From contig NC_079499.1 in NCBI RefSeq assembly GCF_030052815.1, positions 71,873,760 to 71,937,759 of the forward strand: DNA of 64,000 nt, read 5' to 3'. Both the position numbers and the translations under genes were made by a program. The notes under the pieces are model-generated. The model saw only the letters and a program-made list of their open reading frames with translations, was not told where the DNA came from and did not search any database. Within the stretch, counting starts at the first letter, position 1; each line of letters begins with the position of its first letter. Source of the stretch: Hevea brasiliensis. Taxonomy: Eukaryota > Streptophyta > Magnoliopsida > Malpighiales > Euphorbiaceae. Below, one piece after another: positions 31,690 to 44,361 of this stretch.

Positions 31690-34011
31690 TTGTGGACAGA
31701 TTTCTCCACTAAAAATCATCTCATTCTTCAAATTGTTATCCATGGTCAAGTGAACCACCATTTAAAACTCCATAGCCAAACCCCACTCAACCTTCATGCA
31801 CTCCATTTTTAGCCATAGTTCTTGGAAGTTGTCTTCACTAAAGTTGAAGTACACATCTTGGGCAGCATTTTGGGAGCAAAAAGGGGGAGATTTGAAGAAG
31901 ATTTAACAAGCTTCAAAGATAGGTAAGTGCTTGTTTTCCATTTTTGCTTCATTAAAGTTTGTGTTAGTGTTGAGAGGAGTTGATTTATGGAAGAAATTGG
32001 AAGAATTGATGAGTTATTGGAAGGTACTGTTTTTGGCAGCCATGGAATATCAAGGTTAATGAATTATTTCTTCATGTAAATGGTGTTTTGAGGTGTTGAA
32101 TTAAGTGTTTAAATGTATAGGAATGATTTACCATGTATATAGTTTGAATTGTAAGTTTGAAAAGTTAAAATGGAAGCTTGATGTATATGTGTTACTTGGG
32201 CAGCCTCATGGTGAAGATTGGTAATGTTTAAGTTCATGAAAAGTGGTTGAATTATGGTACAAAAAAATGGCAGCATATGTATATGAAATAATGGTGATAA
32301 TGTAGGTAAATTGGTAGTGTAAATTGTATGTATTGGTTAGGAATAATATATGGAAAATTGTTTAGAATTGGATATTGTAAATTAGGAGTTATCTATGGTG
32401 TATATAAGCTCATGGTATTCTGCCCAAGGTTGCTATAATGTAAACTATTGAATGAGCATGATATGGTATAAGTGCAAAATGGTTTGGGAAGTAAAGATGC
32501 AATTGTTGAATGTGTAATTGGATTGATGCTTTTAAAATGTGTTAAGGGCAGTATATGTTTTAGGCTATAAATGGAATTGTGTGACTCCAATTGGTATGAG
32601 ACCAATTGGAGGTGGAACTAGGCACAAAATGTGCCAACTTTCATTGAGAAAGCATACCAAAATTCTGCTTGCAAGGTGACATAAAAAAATGACCAATTCG
32701 GATTAAGTGCAATTGAAACCTGAAAACTGACCATTTGGGCAGCAGTTAGTGTTTAGGCCATAACTCACTCAAAACAGGTCCAATAAACCTGAAATTTTAA
32801 CCATGAATAGTTAAGACCCATACCTACAAGTCTTATGAAGACACCAAAGCCCAGAAATGACCATAAGCAAGTCAAAAAGCTTGCACAAGTTCGGGTCCAA
32901 AAACTGGCCGAACCAGAGTTGACCAAATTGACCTAAAATTGACTAAATTGGTGCCACTTGACCAGCAATAGTGTAATGACCATAACTTGGTCTACTTAAC
33001 TCGGATTGACCTGAAATTTTGCACCGCGTGCAATAAGACCTAGATCTACAAGTTTGTAGTTTCGACCGAGACCCGAAAACCGAGGGAACTAGATCGTCCG
33101 GTTAGGTCAAACCAGTGTTCCGGAATCCAGCAATTTGCATTAAAATGCACTAAGCAAGGAAGTGACTTTGGTAAAACATACCAAATCTAAAACCTTATCG
33201 AATGTGACATATTAACGACACTAAAACCTAATTTACCTAAAACGCAATGAGGGTCGGTATATTAGGTGACTTAGTGAATAATTGAGTTCAGTGCATTATT
33301 TACCAAACCCCATCGATAGAGACAGTTTAATTTGATCAAACACTTCAAATTGTGTTTCTCAGTTAACAAGGACTCAGCAAAAGGGAAAGAAATACTGAGT
33401 CAAGACCAGGAGACAAATATCAGAGGTTTGTGCACAACAACTGTTTCTTTTGAATTATTTTCAATGGAAATAAATATTGACTATTTGCATATCATTGTTT
33501 TAAATTGTGGAAATGTGTTTGGTGGACACTTATTGATTGAAAAACATTGTGAATGGTTTGAAACTGTGAAAAATTGTTTGAATGGTATTTGATGGATACT
33601 TATTGATTGAAAAGCACTGTAAATGGTTTTTGTGGAAATTGAAGTGAATTACGAATTGTGTTGCCATTTTGTGAATGAAATTATAACTTTGGAAATTTAT
33701 TGGATTCTTACGGATCATTTGAATAAAATGTTTCGAATTGTTTTGACTCACAATTGGCATGACACGGATATTATGTTCCTCCTCCATTAATGGGGTGAGT
33801 GTGATTATTCCTCCCTCTTTGACTTATCAGTCTGGGGTGAGTATGATTATGTTCCTCCCTCTTTGACTTCCCAGTCTGAGGTGAGTATGGATGAGTACTC
33901 ATTAGATAGCTAGCTTCCTCCCTCATTGATTTCGATTATTGGGGTGAGTATGTCTTGTCGTGGTGTACAACACGGCATGTACGGAAAAAATTGTGTCATG
34001 GCATAAATTGT

Positions 34012-34260
34012 GTTATTGATTGGCAACATTGTATTGTTCAATTATTTGATCGAATTGTGTTATTGATTTGCAAAACGATATTATTCAGTTATTTGATCAA
34101 TTGTGTTATTGATTTGCAAAACGATATTATTCAGTTATTTGATTGAATTGTGTTATTGATTTGCAAAACGATATTATTCAGTTATTTGATCAATTGTGTT
34201 ATTGATTTGCAAAAAGGTATTATTCAGTTATTTGATCAAATTGTGCATGAATTGGCAATA
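34012..34260 (+). repeat. 46-48 bp tandem repeat in element C LTR
   Basis: About five units of AATTGTGTTATTGATTTGCA, AAACGATATTATTCAGTTAT, TTGATC. The same array is in the 3' LTR at about 39137-39385, where several units read TTATTGATT instead of TTATTCAGTT. Confidence 0.88.
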
Positions 34261-34439
34261 CGGTATTCTTAAACTATTTGACTAAATTGTGTTATTATGA
34301 ATTTTGATAATTTGTGAATTGGAGTTTAAATTCCTTATGACATTCATTGTCTTGAAATCAACTATGGTTTTAAGTATCCACTAATGATATGATTTATGAA
34401 TTGTGATTTAAAATTGTATTTGGTAAATGTTGTGCACCA

Positions 34440-34479
34440 CTGAGACATTGTCTCAGCGATAGCTTTTTATTGCTCTCGC
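34440..34479 (+). other. Double hairpin in element C LTR
   Basis: Stem 1: CTGAGAC-ATT-GTCTCAG (34440-34456), perfect. Stem 2: GCGATAGC, eight-base loop, GCTCTCGC (34456-34479), one mismatch. Preceded by GCACCA. The 3' LTR copy is at 39568-39607. Confidence 0.7.
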
Positions 34480-35074
34480 AGGTAGAGAGACAGACAGGGC
34501 AGCAGACTAGGCTGCTAGTATCGCCAGCGAGAGATTTTTGGGTATAGTGAGTATACCACATGTGGCATTTTGTAGTGTAATGTATATTCACTGTATGTAT
34601 ATTTTGTTCTTGGTTTTGAGCAGTTGTAAATTTAAGTTGTACAGTAAAGTTGTAAAATAATTATGAGTTATTTGGCTTGTAAAAATTGTGTTATATCTTT
34701 GTATCTTAGTCTTTGAAAATCACTGTGGATTTTACTTGAGAAATGTGTTGTGTTGATAAAAATGTTGGAGTTGAGATTTGAAAATATATTGAAGTGCTTT
34801 TTACAGGTTTTCTGAAGAACTGTTTTGTCCAAAATACAAATGGCACCTTGCCAAAATTTTTACAGATATTCCAAATAAATCAAATGAGTTAGTTGTTTCA
34901 CTTGATTCACCAAAGTCTTTCACACTGTAAATAGTGCTCACCATCGTAAAAGAAGTAAGAAAAGTTTTAAAATCCCTTGTAGTGTATTTAATGGATTATC
35001 GATGAGCGGAGTTGGTAATTCATTAGGTATACTATGGGATCATGTTATGCCTTCTGAGAGGGTAGGGTGTGACA

Positions 35075-36194
35075 TGTTTTAGTGGTATCAGAGCCTGGTT
35101 TTAAAGTGAATTTCGAACTGTGAATTTGAAATCTTTATGTTGGTAACTACAACTGCTCAAATGTTTGATACATACAGTACATTACATTATAAATATGCAC
35201 TAACGGGAGGAAATCTCCTTGTATTATTGTACAGAGGTCGGAAATAAATTTTGATGCATTAGTGACTAGTCCTTTAGGATAAGGATTGTGATAACAAGTG
35301 AAATTAGTTTTGGAAGAGTTTATCGGTGAAAAGTATTTGCTGACACACCATAAAATTATAAGCTAATTGGCGAGCCTACTTAATGTAAGGCAAGAGGACG
35401 TAAAAGTAAGATGCAGTAATGGAATTGCTCTAGATGAGGGCAAGGAGGTTACTGTTAGAAATTGCTAATGGATATTGTAATCAGAATAAGATTCGAATAT
35501 CAGTGAATTCAAAAAGAATAAAAGATAACAAAGTTTGATCTATTGGGATGTATCGTAGTAACTATGCAATGTTCTTGATGTTTATACTGTAAGCTGCAGA
35601 TTACAGTACTAACTTGAGATTATTGTGTAGAGCTACGTACTAACCGATAGTACACCTAGATGAGAATAGTTGCCAACGGCATCTGTTTTGGCATAGTTAT
35701 GCCAGGACAGAATTTAATTATTAGAAATAAGTTTGAAAATCCTACTTAGGGATCTAAAACTCAAAAGATAAAATATCGAAAGGTTATAGTTCAGTACAAA
35801 AGGAAGTAAGTTATAGAATATTGACAGATAAAAAGAGTTATGAAAGTAGAGAATTGAACAGTTGATTCATGTGTAACAAAGAAATATTGCAAATGTGAGG
35901 AAGACTATGGACTAGAATGGTCAGAGGACCAATGACTGATGAATGATTCTAACATGACCTCAAGGGTCATTCAAGAAGGAACGTGAACTGAAATATTAGA
36001 CAACACAATAGTAAGAGGAGATTAGTATTATACAAACAAATTAAACGTGGTATTAGATTGTTAAAAGTCTTATACAAATTTGAGGAAAAGAAGATTATAC
36101 GATCATATAGACAGGAGAAAATAAACGTATGACTATTGTAAGATAGCTATTGGGTAAAATTTCGTGGACGAAATTTATTTAAGGGGGGGAGAAT
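35075..36194 (+). other. Element C interior: primer site, non-coding core, purine tract
   Basis: TGGTATCAGAGC (35083-35094) is the tRNA-Met primer site, eight bases after the LTR. The polypurine tract AAGGGGGGGAGAAT lies at 36181-36194, preceded by the TTTCGTGGACGAAATT inverted repeat common to Tekay elements. Nothing between them reads as gag or pol on either strand. Confidence 0.85.
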
Positions 36195-39100
36195 TGTAAC
36201 ACCCCAAAGTTCGGTAGTGCGTTCTACTGCTCCAGTGACCAGTGTTGTCCGGACAGCTAGGATGCCTAGAACCACACTTCGATATGAGTGAGGAGACATA
36301 AAATAATGAAATACAAGAAAAGGAAATACAAGAAAAACAAAGGAAAAATCATAGCAAAGAAATGTAACCAAGTTAAGCGTAGAAAAACCTAGCGATGGGT
36401 GACCTAGGAAGTCACGGCGTGGACCCTGGATCATGGAACCACGGAAAACATTTTTAGGACTTAAATAGAACCTTATTGAAGTATAAATATCATTAGAAAG
36501 ATCAAAGAAAAATTAAATAATTGGTACAAAGAAAAGTGAGAAATCGAAAAACGGACAAAACCCGGTGTTACCGAAAAATCGGGAATGCAACCCGAACAGG
36601 GGCATTGTGGTCATTTGACACCCGAGTTGGTTTTTGACCTAAATGTCCATGAAAAATAAATGAAATTAAAGTTTGAAAACTGCATGAAAAATGAAAAATA
36701 GAAATGAAATATAAATAGTGAAAGTTTGGTGGCAAATTTGCAAATTATGGAACTTGGAAATTAATTAAACATTAATCCAAAGTTAGTGCTCCACTAACCA
36801 TGAATTGTGGGACACCTATAAAACTTGTGGACAGATTTCTCCACTAAAAATCATCTCATTCTTAAAATTGTTATACATGGCATAAGTGACCCACCATTTA
36901 AAACTCAATAGCCAAACCCCACTCAACCTTCATGCAATCCATTTTTAGCCATAGTTCTTGGAAGTTGTCTTAAATCAAGTTGAAGTACACATCTTGGGCA
37001 GCATTTTGGGAGCAAAAGGGGACATTTGAAGAAGATTTAACAAGCTTCAAAGATAGGTAAGTGCTTGTTTTCCATTTTTGCTTCATTAAAGTTTGTGTTA
37101 GTGTTGAGAGGAGTTGATTTATGGAAGAAATTGGAAGAATTGATGAGTTATTGGAAGGTACTGTTTTTGGCAGCCATGGAATATCAAGGTTAATGAATTA
37201 TTTCTTCATGTAAATGGTGTTTTGAGGTGTTGAATTAAGTGTTTAAATGTATAGGAATGATTTACCATGTATATAGTTTGAATTGTAAGTTTGAAAAGTT
37301 AAAATGGAAGCTTGATGTATATGTGTTACTTGGGCAGCCTCATGGTGAAGATTGGTAATGTTTAAGTTCATGAAAAGTGGTTGAATTATGGTACAAAAAA
37401 TGGCAGCATATGTATATGAAATAATGGTGATAATGTAGGTAAATTGGTAGTGTAAATTGTATGTATTGGTTAGGAATAATATATGGAAAATTGTTTAGAA
37501 TTGGATATTGTAAATTAGGAGTTATCTATGGTGTATATAAGCTCATGGTATTCTGCCCAAGGTTGCTATAATGTAAACTATTGAATGAGCATGATATGGT
37601 ATAAGTGCAAAATGGTTTGGGAAGTAAAGATGCAATTGTTGAATGTGTAATTGGATTGATGCTTTTAAAATGTGTTAAGGGCAGTATATGTTTTAGGCTA
37701 TAAATGGAATTGTGTGACTCAATTGGTATGAGACCAATTGGAGGTGGAACTAGGCACAAAATGTGCCAACTTTCATTGAGTAAGCTTACCAAAATTCTGC
37801 TTGCAAGGTGACATAAAAATGACCAATTCGGATTAAGTGCAATTGAAACCTGAAAACTGACCATTTGGGCAGCAGTTAGTGTTTAGGCCATAACTCACTC
37901 AAAACAGGTCCAATAAACCTGAAATTTTAACCATGAATAGTTAAGACCCATACCTACAAGTCTTATGAAGACACCAAAGCCCAGAAATGACCATAAGCAA
38001 GTCAAACAGCTTGCACAAGTTCGGGTCCAAAAACTGGCCGAACCAGAGTTGACCAAATTGACCTAAAATTGACTAAATTGGTGCCACTTGACCAGCAATA
38101 GTGTAATGACCATAACTTGGTCTACTTAACTCGGATTGACCTGAAATTTTGCACCGCGTGCAATAAGACCTAGATCTACAAGTTTGTAGTTTCGACCGAG
38201 ACCCGAAAACCGAGGGAACTAGATCGTCCGGTTAGGTCAAACCAGTGTTCCGGAATCCAGCAATTTGCATTAAAATGCACTAAGCAAGGAAGTGACTTTG
38301 GTAAAACATACCAAATCTAAAACCTTATCGAATGTGACATATTAACGACACTAAAACCTAATTTACCTAAAACGCAATGAGGGTCGGTATATTAGGTGAC
38401 TTAGTGAATAATTGAGTTCAGTGCATTATTTACCAAACCCCATCGATAGAGACAGTTTAATTTGGTACTGAAACACTTCAAATTGTGTTTCTCAGTTAAC
38501 AAGGACTCAGCAAAAGGGAAAGAAATACTGAGTCAAGACCAGGAGACAAATATCAGAGGTTTGTGCACAACAACTGTTTCTTTTGAATTATTTTCAATGG
38601 AAATAAATATTGACTATTTGCATATCATTGTTTTAAATTGTGGAAATGTGTTTGGTGGACACTTATTGATTGAAAAACATTGTGAATGGTTTGAAACTGT
38701 GAAAAATTATTTGAATGGTATTTGATGGATACTTATTGATTGAAAAGCACTGTAAATGGTTTTTATGGAAATTGAAGTGAATTACGAATTGTGTTGCCAT
38801 TTTGTGAATGAAATTATAACTTTGGAAATTTATTGGATTCTTACGGATCATTTGAATAAAATGTCTAGAATTGTTTTGACTCACAATTGGCATGACACTG
38901 ATACTATGTTCCTCCTCCATTAATGGGGTGAGTGTGATTATTCCTCCCTCTTTGACTTATCAGTCTGGGGTGAGTATGATTATGTTCCTCCCTCTTTGAC
39001 TTATCAGTCTGAGGTGAGTGTGGATGAGTACTCATTAGATAGCTAGCTTCCTCCCTCATTGATTTCGATTATTGGGGTGAGTATGTCTTGTCGTGGTGTA

Positions 39101-40203
39101 CAACACGGCATGTACGGAAAAAATTGTGTCATGGCATAAATTGTGTTATTGATTGGCAACATTGTATTGTTCAATTATTTGATCGAATTGTGTTATTGAT
39201 TTGCAAAACGATATTATTCAGTTATTTGATCAATTGTGTTATTGATTTGCAAAACGATATTATTCAGTTATTTGATTGAATTGTGTTATTGATTTGCAAA
39301 ACGATATTATTGATTATTTGATCAATTGTGTTATTGATTTGCAAAAGGTATTATTGATTATTTGATCAAATTGTGCATGAATTGTATACGGTATTCTCAA
39401 ACTATTTGACTAAATTGTGTTATTATGAATTTTGATAATTTGTGAATTGGAGTTTAAATTCCTTATGACATTCATTGTCTTGAAATCAACTATGGTTTTA
39501 AGTATCCACTAATGATATGATTTATGAATTGTGATTTAAAATTGTATTTGGTAAATGTTGTGCACCACTGAGACATTGTCTCAGCGATAGCTTTTTATTG
39601 CTCTCGCAGGTAGAGAGACAGACAGGGCAGCAGACTAGGCTGCTAGTATCGCCAGCGAGAGATTTTTGGGTATAGTGAGTATACCACATGTGGCATTTTG
39701 TAGTGTAATGTATATTCACTGTATGTATATTTTGTTCTTGGTTTTGGCGATTTGTAAATTTAAGTTGTGATAAAGTTGTAAAATAATTATGAGTTATTTG
39801 GCTTGTAAAAATTGTGTTATATCTTTGTATCTTAGTCTTTGAAAATCACTGTGGATTTTACTTGAGAAATGTGTTGTGTTGATAAAAATGTTGGAGTTGA
39901 GATTTGAAAATATATTGAAGTGCTTTTTACAGGTTTTCTGAAGAACTGTTTTGTCCAAAATACAAATGGCACCTTGCCAAAATTTTTACAGATATTCCAA
40001 ATAAATCAAATGAGTTAGTTGTTTCACTTCAGTTCACCAAAGTCTTTCACACCTGTAAATAGTGCTCACCACTGTAAAAGAAGTAAGAAAAGTTTTTAAA
40101 ATCCCTTGTAGTGTATTTAATGGATTATCAGTAGACGGAGTTGGTAATTCATTAGGTATACTATGGGATCATGTTATGCCTTACAGAGGGGTAGGGTGTG
40201 ACA
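36195..40203 (+). repeat. Element C 3' LTR
   Basis: 4009 bp. Same landmarks as the 5' LTR: TATA at 36817, donor-like GTAAGT at 37057, double hairpin at 39568, acceptor-like end at 39932. Differences from the 5' LTR cluster at CAG and CCG sites. Confidence 0.95.
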
Positions 40204-41159
40204 GGATATGAACCCCTACTCGACTGCTGACCAGACCTAGGGGGTCTCTGTCCAGAGAATCGGCCTCTTCCAAATCATCCACCTCGACCTCTGCTAGGTC
40301 CACCAAATTTCTTCCTCTTCCCAGAAGTACCACTAGGACTTGGCTCTACTGACTTTTCACCTTTATCTTTCTCTATTTTCTCAGTCCTCTCTAATTTTTC
40401 TTTTACAGGTGTCGCTTCTGATTCAATCCTTTCTAGCTCAACTGCTTGAGAGATGAGCTTAGAGAAGTTGCTGTGTCTAAATCCCACTACTTGCATCCTC
40501 AAACTAGGCTTCAAACCAGTCTCAAATCTCTTGCACCTTTCCTTGCTGGTAGAAACGAGACTCCGAGCATAGTGGCTTAAACGGGAGAACTCCCTCTCAT
40601 ACTCTGCCACTAATCTGTTCCCTTGTTTCAGGCTCAGAAATTCTTGTAACTTTTGATCCACATATGGGTCTGAGACGTATTTTTGTCTGAATTCTCTGAT
40701 GAAGTCATCCCAGGTCAGTACTGGTGGTTCAGCTAAGCTGTGGGAGATGGTCTTCCACCAATCATACGCATCCCCTTGCAGTAGTGACACAGAGTATTCA
40801 AACTTCAATTCATCTTAGCAGTGCAACTTCTTGAACACTCTGTCCATTCTTTCAAGCCATTGCTCTGCCTCAAGTGGGTCTACTGTACCCTTAAATTTTG
40901 TAGCCCCATACTTCAATAGTTTATCATACTGTCATATTGGAGGTTGTGGTTGTACCACAGGTGTCTGGGGTGGAGCTTGAGCAGGCATACCCCTAGCCGT
41001 TTGTTGAAACATCGCAGCCATCTGCTGTGCGAAACGTGCAAGAAACTGCGGCATTTGTGGGGCTAGTGCTACCGATCCACTGACATTCTGTAGAGCTGGG
41101 GCCTTCCCTTGTGCCTCAGCTTCAGCAGATTGCTCGACTAAGCGATCCCCTTCTTCCAT
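40204..41159 (-). pseudogene. Element D gag (capsid), with in-frame stops
   Basis: The structural protein of element D. ATG at 41159 (MEEGDRLVEQSAEAEAQGKA), then a Gln/Pro-rich stretch. Reading one frame from 41159, a TGA at about 40930 follows QPQPPI. The chain continues YDKLLKYGATKFKGTVDPLE, AEQWLERMDRVFKKLHC, a TAA near 40811, then the retrotransposon gag domain (SVSLLQGDAYDWWKTISHSL, WDDFIREFRQKYVSDPYVDQ, EYEREFSRLSHYA, ERCKRFETGL) and a basic C-terminal region. A TGA follows GPSRGRGG at 40275. All three stops are substitutions in one frame with no frameshift. The chain then meets element C and resumes at 31049. Family: Tekay/Del gag (Retrotrans_gag). Confidence 0.92.
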
Positions 41160-41329
41160 TTCAATTTGAAGTTAGGGTATCTCCTGAACAAATAACACAA
41201 GGAGATTTCCCTCCGTTAGTTCATGTTTATGATGTAATGCACTGTATGTAACAAATAAGGACATTGAGCAGTTGTACTTAATAAAGAAAAGACACAATTT
41301 CATAAGTTAAAACATACTTCAAAAATTTT

Positions 41330-41341
41330 GCTCTGATACCA
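41330..41341 (-). other. Element D primer-binding site
   Basis: Minus strand TGGTATCAGAGC, eight bases inside the 5' LTR boundary at 41350, preceded by TGTTTTAG exactly as in element C. Confidence 0.92.
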
Positions 41342-42050
41342 CTAAAACATGTCACACCTTACCCCTCTGTAAGGCATAACATGATCCCGTAAAATACCTA
41401 ATGAACTATCGAACTTCACCTACGGATAACTCATTAAGTACCCTGCAAGGGATTTTAAAATAATTTTCTTACTTTTGATAAGTGGTGAGCATTTTCTAAT
41501 TGGTATCAAAACATTTAATTAAAGTTGAAAGCTAGTTGAAATTTTTGGCCCATTTTATTTTTTTGCAAATTTTATAAAAATTTCGACAGAGTGCCGTCGG
41601 TATTTTGAGAAAACAGTTCTTCAAATTCCTGTAAAAAGCACTTCCAGTAATTTGTCTCAACAACTTTTTCAAGTTCACAATCAATTTCAACATCATTATC
41701 AATCTCCAAAATTCAAATCCACAATTTCCAATATCCAACAATCATCAAAATACCATTAATGAATTTCATTCAATTTAAAACAAAATACTACCATTCATAT
41801 TTCATTAAAGACAAAATAATTTATATACATCATTACAAAAATTTACATTAAGAGAAATTTAAATTAAAATTTAATACAAACTTTATGCAAGCTGTTCAAG
41901 ACAAATTTTACATGTCCATACATTTACATACATTATATACATCAAAATAAATTTTTATAGTCAGGGTATAAAATATACCAGATAACTTCAAAGCAGGTAG
42001 CTCCTCAGTCCTCAACAGCTCAATCTGCTGCTCCTCTAGCCTCTAAATCT

Positions 42051-42090
42051 GCGACAGCAATAATAGCCATCGCTGAGTACTAGGACTCAG
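42051..42090 (-). other. Double hairpin in element D 5' LTR
   Basis: Sense (minus) stem 1: CTGAGT-CCTAGT-ACTCAG (42073-42090), perfect. Stem 2: GCGATGGC, seven-base loop, GCTGTCGC (42051-42073), pairing with two G-U pairs. Preceded by GCACCA. Confidence 0.7.
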
Positions 42091-44361
42091 TGGTGCACAA
42101 TATACTAAAATAGTCTTTATGCAGAATTTAAATCATATTCATTCAAAAATTGGACTGAACATGAGAATTAAACACAAAACATGAATCATGAGATTTTAAT
42201 CCAAACAATTTCATTTTGAAGTGTCAAAACCAATTTCATAAAACCCACAGTTATATCATGCCATTCGAAACAAATATAATCTCAATAGCCAGAGGCTAAG
42301 GAGAAGTCACATCATAAGGCTAGCTAGCTCAAATATATGAATATCCATTCAATTTCTTCTTCTACTAGCACACACCTCAACACTTCAGCTAGAGAAGGAA
42401 TCAAAATTCAAAACTGATTACCCCCACTAGTCATGCTAGTCAGGTGTTCAAATATATGGTCATGACACTGTGGTTTCAAAACTTATCTTAATAATTTACT
42501 AAATATTTATGCCATCTCAAATACACACAAATAACTTTCAACAATTTAAATCAAAAGTATAATAAACATTTCATCACAATGATGTCACAATTCAATATTT
42601 CAAATTATTCAAAACAATATGCAAAAGATAATTTGCAAAAATTATATGTTGTGCACAAACCTTAAGCGAGTCGCCTCTTGGCCATGACTCGACACCTCGG
42701 GTTCCTTCCTAGTATTCTTTTCAACTGAAACACACAGTTTCACAGTGTTTCAGTATCATAACTTAGCATAGATGCAAAAATAAATTTAATTTCACTTTTA
42801 CCTTGTTCTAATGTGCTAAACTTGATGTTCTTTAAAATTTGTGTTCCGAGGTTACTATTCACTACACTATTCAAGTCAATTTATTGACTTTCTAAGGCTT
42901 AATAGGTATGGGAATTCCAACTTCACCCACATACCACATTTTGATAACTAAATTTGTTGGTTTTGGTTGTTTACTCAAATTCTAAGTCTTTTAGGCAAAT
43001 TTGCAAATTTTCAGTTTTGGTGTCTTAAGTTATACTATTCCATTAGTCATTTTTTCTGTTAGAATTTGGCAAAACTTTTGTAACACCCTCCCCGTAGCAA
43101 CTCCGTACATTCTACTGTTCCGGTGACCGGTGTCGGTCCGGACAGCTAGAACGTTCGAAAAAATATTTAAACTTAAGTGAGAAACCATAAATAACTCAAA
43201 TATTGACAAGAAAAATTTAGTAAAAATTTTAGAAATAAAATACAAACAAGTTCAACGAGCCGGTGCCCAAGCGATGGGTAACCGGAGGGAAGTTGCGGTT
43301 CTCGCAACGAGGAGCCCTAGACCCGAGGGAAAAATTATAAAATAATTTTTGGGACTCCAGAGAAGGGTCATTGAGGTTCCTATGGCATTAGAATGCCAAG
43401 AAAATATTTAGAAAAATTTTTCAATCGGTACAGACAATTTTGACCCGTTAAGCCAAACGGAGGGCATTTTGGTCATTTCGCCTTCAGAGGTGATTTTTGG
43501 CCGACTTGTCCAGTTAAGTAAATAATTATTATGACTCAAAATATGAATAAATATTGCTAAAAATTAAATTGAAATGTGGTAGAAAAGAAAAGAAAAGAAA
43601 AATAGTGGAAATTAAGGATAATGACATCACATGATGTCATTATCTTACTCCCAACCAATCACCATCTAACAAGCAATCTTAAAACACTTAAAAGAGTCAA
43701 AAATAGACCAAAAATTTCTGGTTTCCTTCTTCATCTTCAACCAGCCAAAACATGAGTTTCTTTCTCCATAGCTTTTATTTTTTTATACCTTCCAATCTTT
43801 GATTCCTTACCCTAAAACCCTTAGGTCTCTTCATTAAAACTTGTCCACACACCTTGTAGGAGTGTTTGGCAGCCAAGAAAAGCCAAGAAAGTGAAGGAAT
43901 TGCTTGGGAAAATTCTGCCCTCCTAAGGTTAGTGCACCTATTCATTTGAAACTCTTATATTCCATGATAGTGACTTGAAATAAGTTAGGAATTGTAACTA
44001 AAATGAATAAAAATTATGTGTATGAATGCCATGAATTTTGGCAGCCCTATTGAAGGAATAGAAATGAGTGTTTTGTTGGACTTAGAGTGGTTGGAAATCA
44101 TGGTTAAGGTATTAATATGCATGGAGATTGAACTAAGCATGTTAATCAAGGTTTATGAGTAATTGGTTTGGACATTAGGGTTTGGAAAGGTGAAATTGTG
44201 ACTTAGCTTAGGAAATGGTTAGAGAACTTTTTAATGGTCAATTAGTGACCATTTTAGGTAGGTTGACCCTAATTAGAACTGAAAAATTGGATGGTAAAGT
44301 GAAGGTGAAATCTGCCTATGGACAGCAGCATAGGGACTGAAAATTCAGTCCCTTTGCACTG

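Larger units (their letters stand above)
31050..35074 (+). repeat. Element C 5' LTR
   Basis: Landmarks: TATAAAAC at 31682, donor-like ATAG|GTAAGT (GT at 31923), modules containing CATAACT near 32758 and 32980, a 46-bp tandem array (34012-34260), a double hairpin (34440-34479), acceptor-like CTTTTTACAG ending at 34806, and the CA end at 35074. Confidence 0.95.
31050..40203 (+). mobile_element. Element C: LARD-like Tekay-type element without coding capacity
   Basis: 5' LTR 31050-35074 (4025 bp) and 3' LTR 36195-40203 (4009 bp), both TGTAACACCCCAAAGTTCGG ... GGGTGTGACA, flanked by a perfect TSD GGATA (31045-31049, 40204-40208). The 1120-bp interior has a tRNA-Met primer site and a polypurine tract but no ORF and no recognisable gag or pol. 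Very long LTRs around a non-coding core define large retrotransposon derivatives (LARDs), which need proteins from an autonomous relative. The LTRs are nearly identical apart from scattered clustered differences, so insertion was recent. Inserted in the gag gene of D, in the opposite orientation. Confidence 0.95.

Noticed and set aside
33332..33592. 86-codon ORF in element C LTR (also 38462-38725)
   Set aside because: AT-rich, no domain, identical because the LTRs are a pair; start codon context differs between copies (frame shifted by an indel).
43030..43245. Antisense ORF over the LTR start (MYFISKIFTKFF...), repeated at 47898-48266 and 6428-6631
   Set aside because: It recurs only because the LTR itself recurs; most variants are truncated differently and it has no promoter or known domain. 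Conservation equals that of the surrounding LTR.
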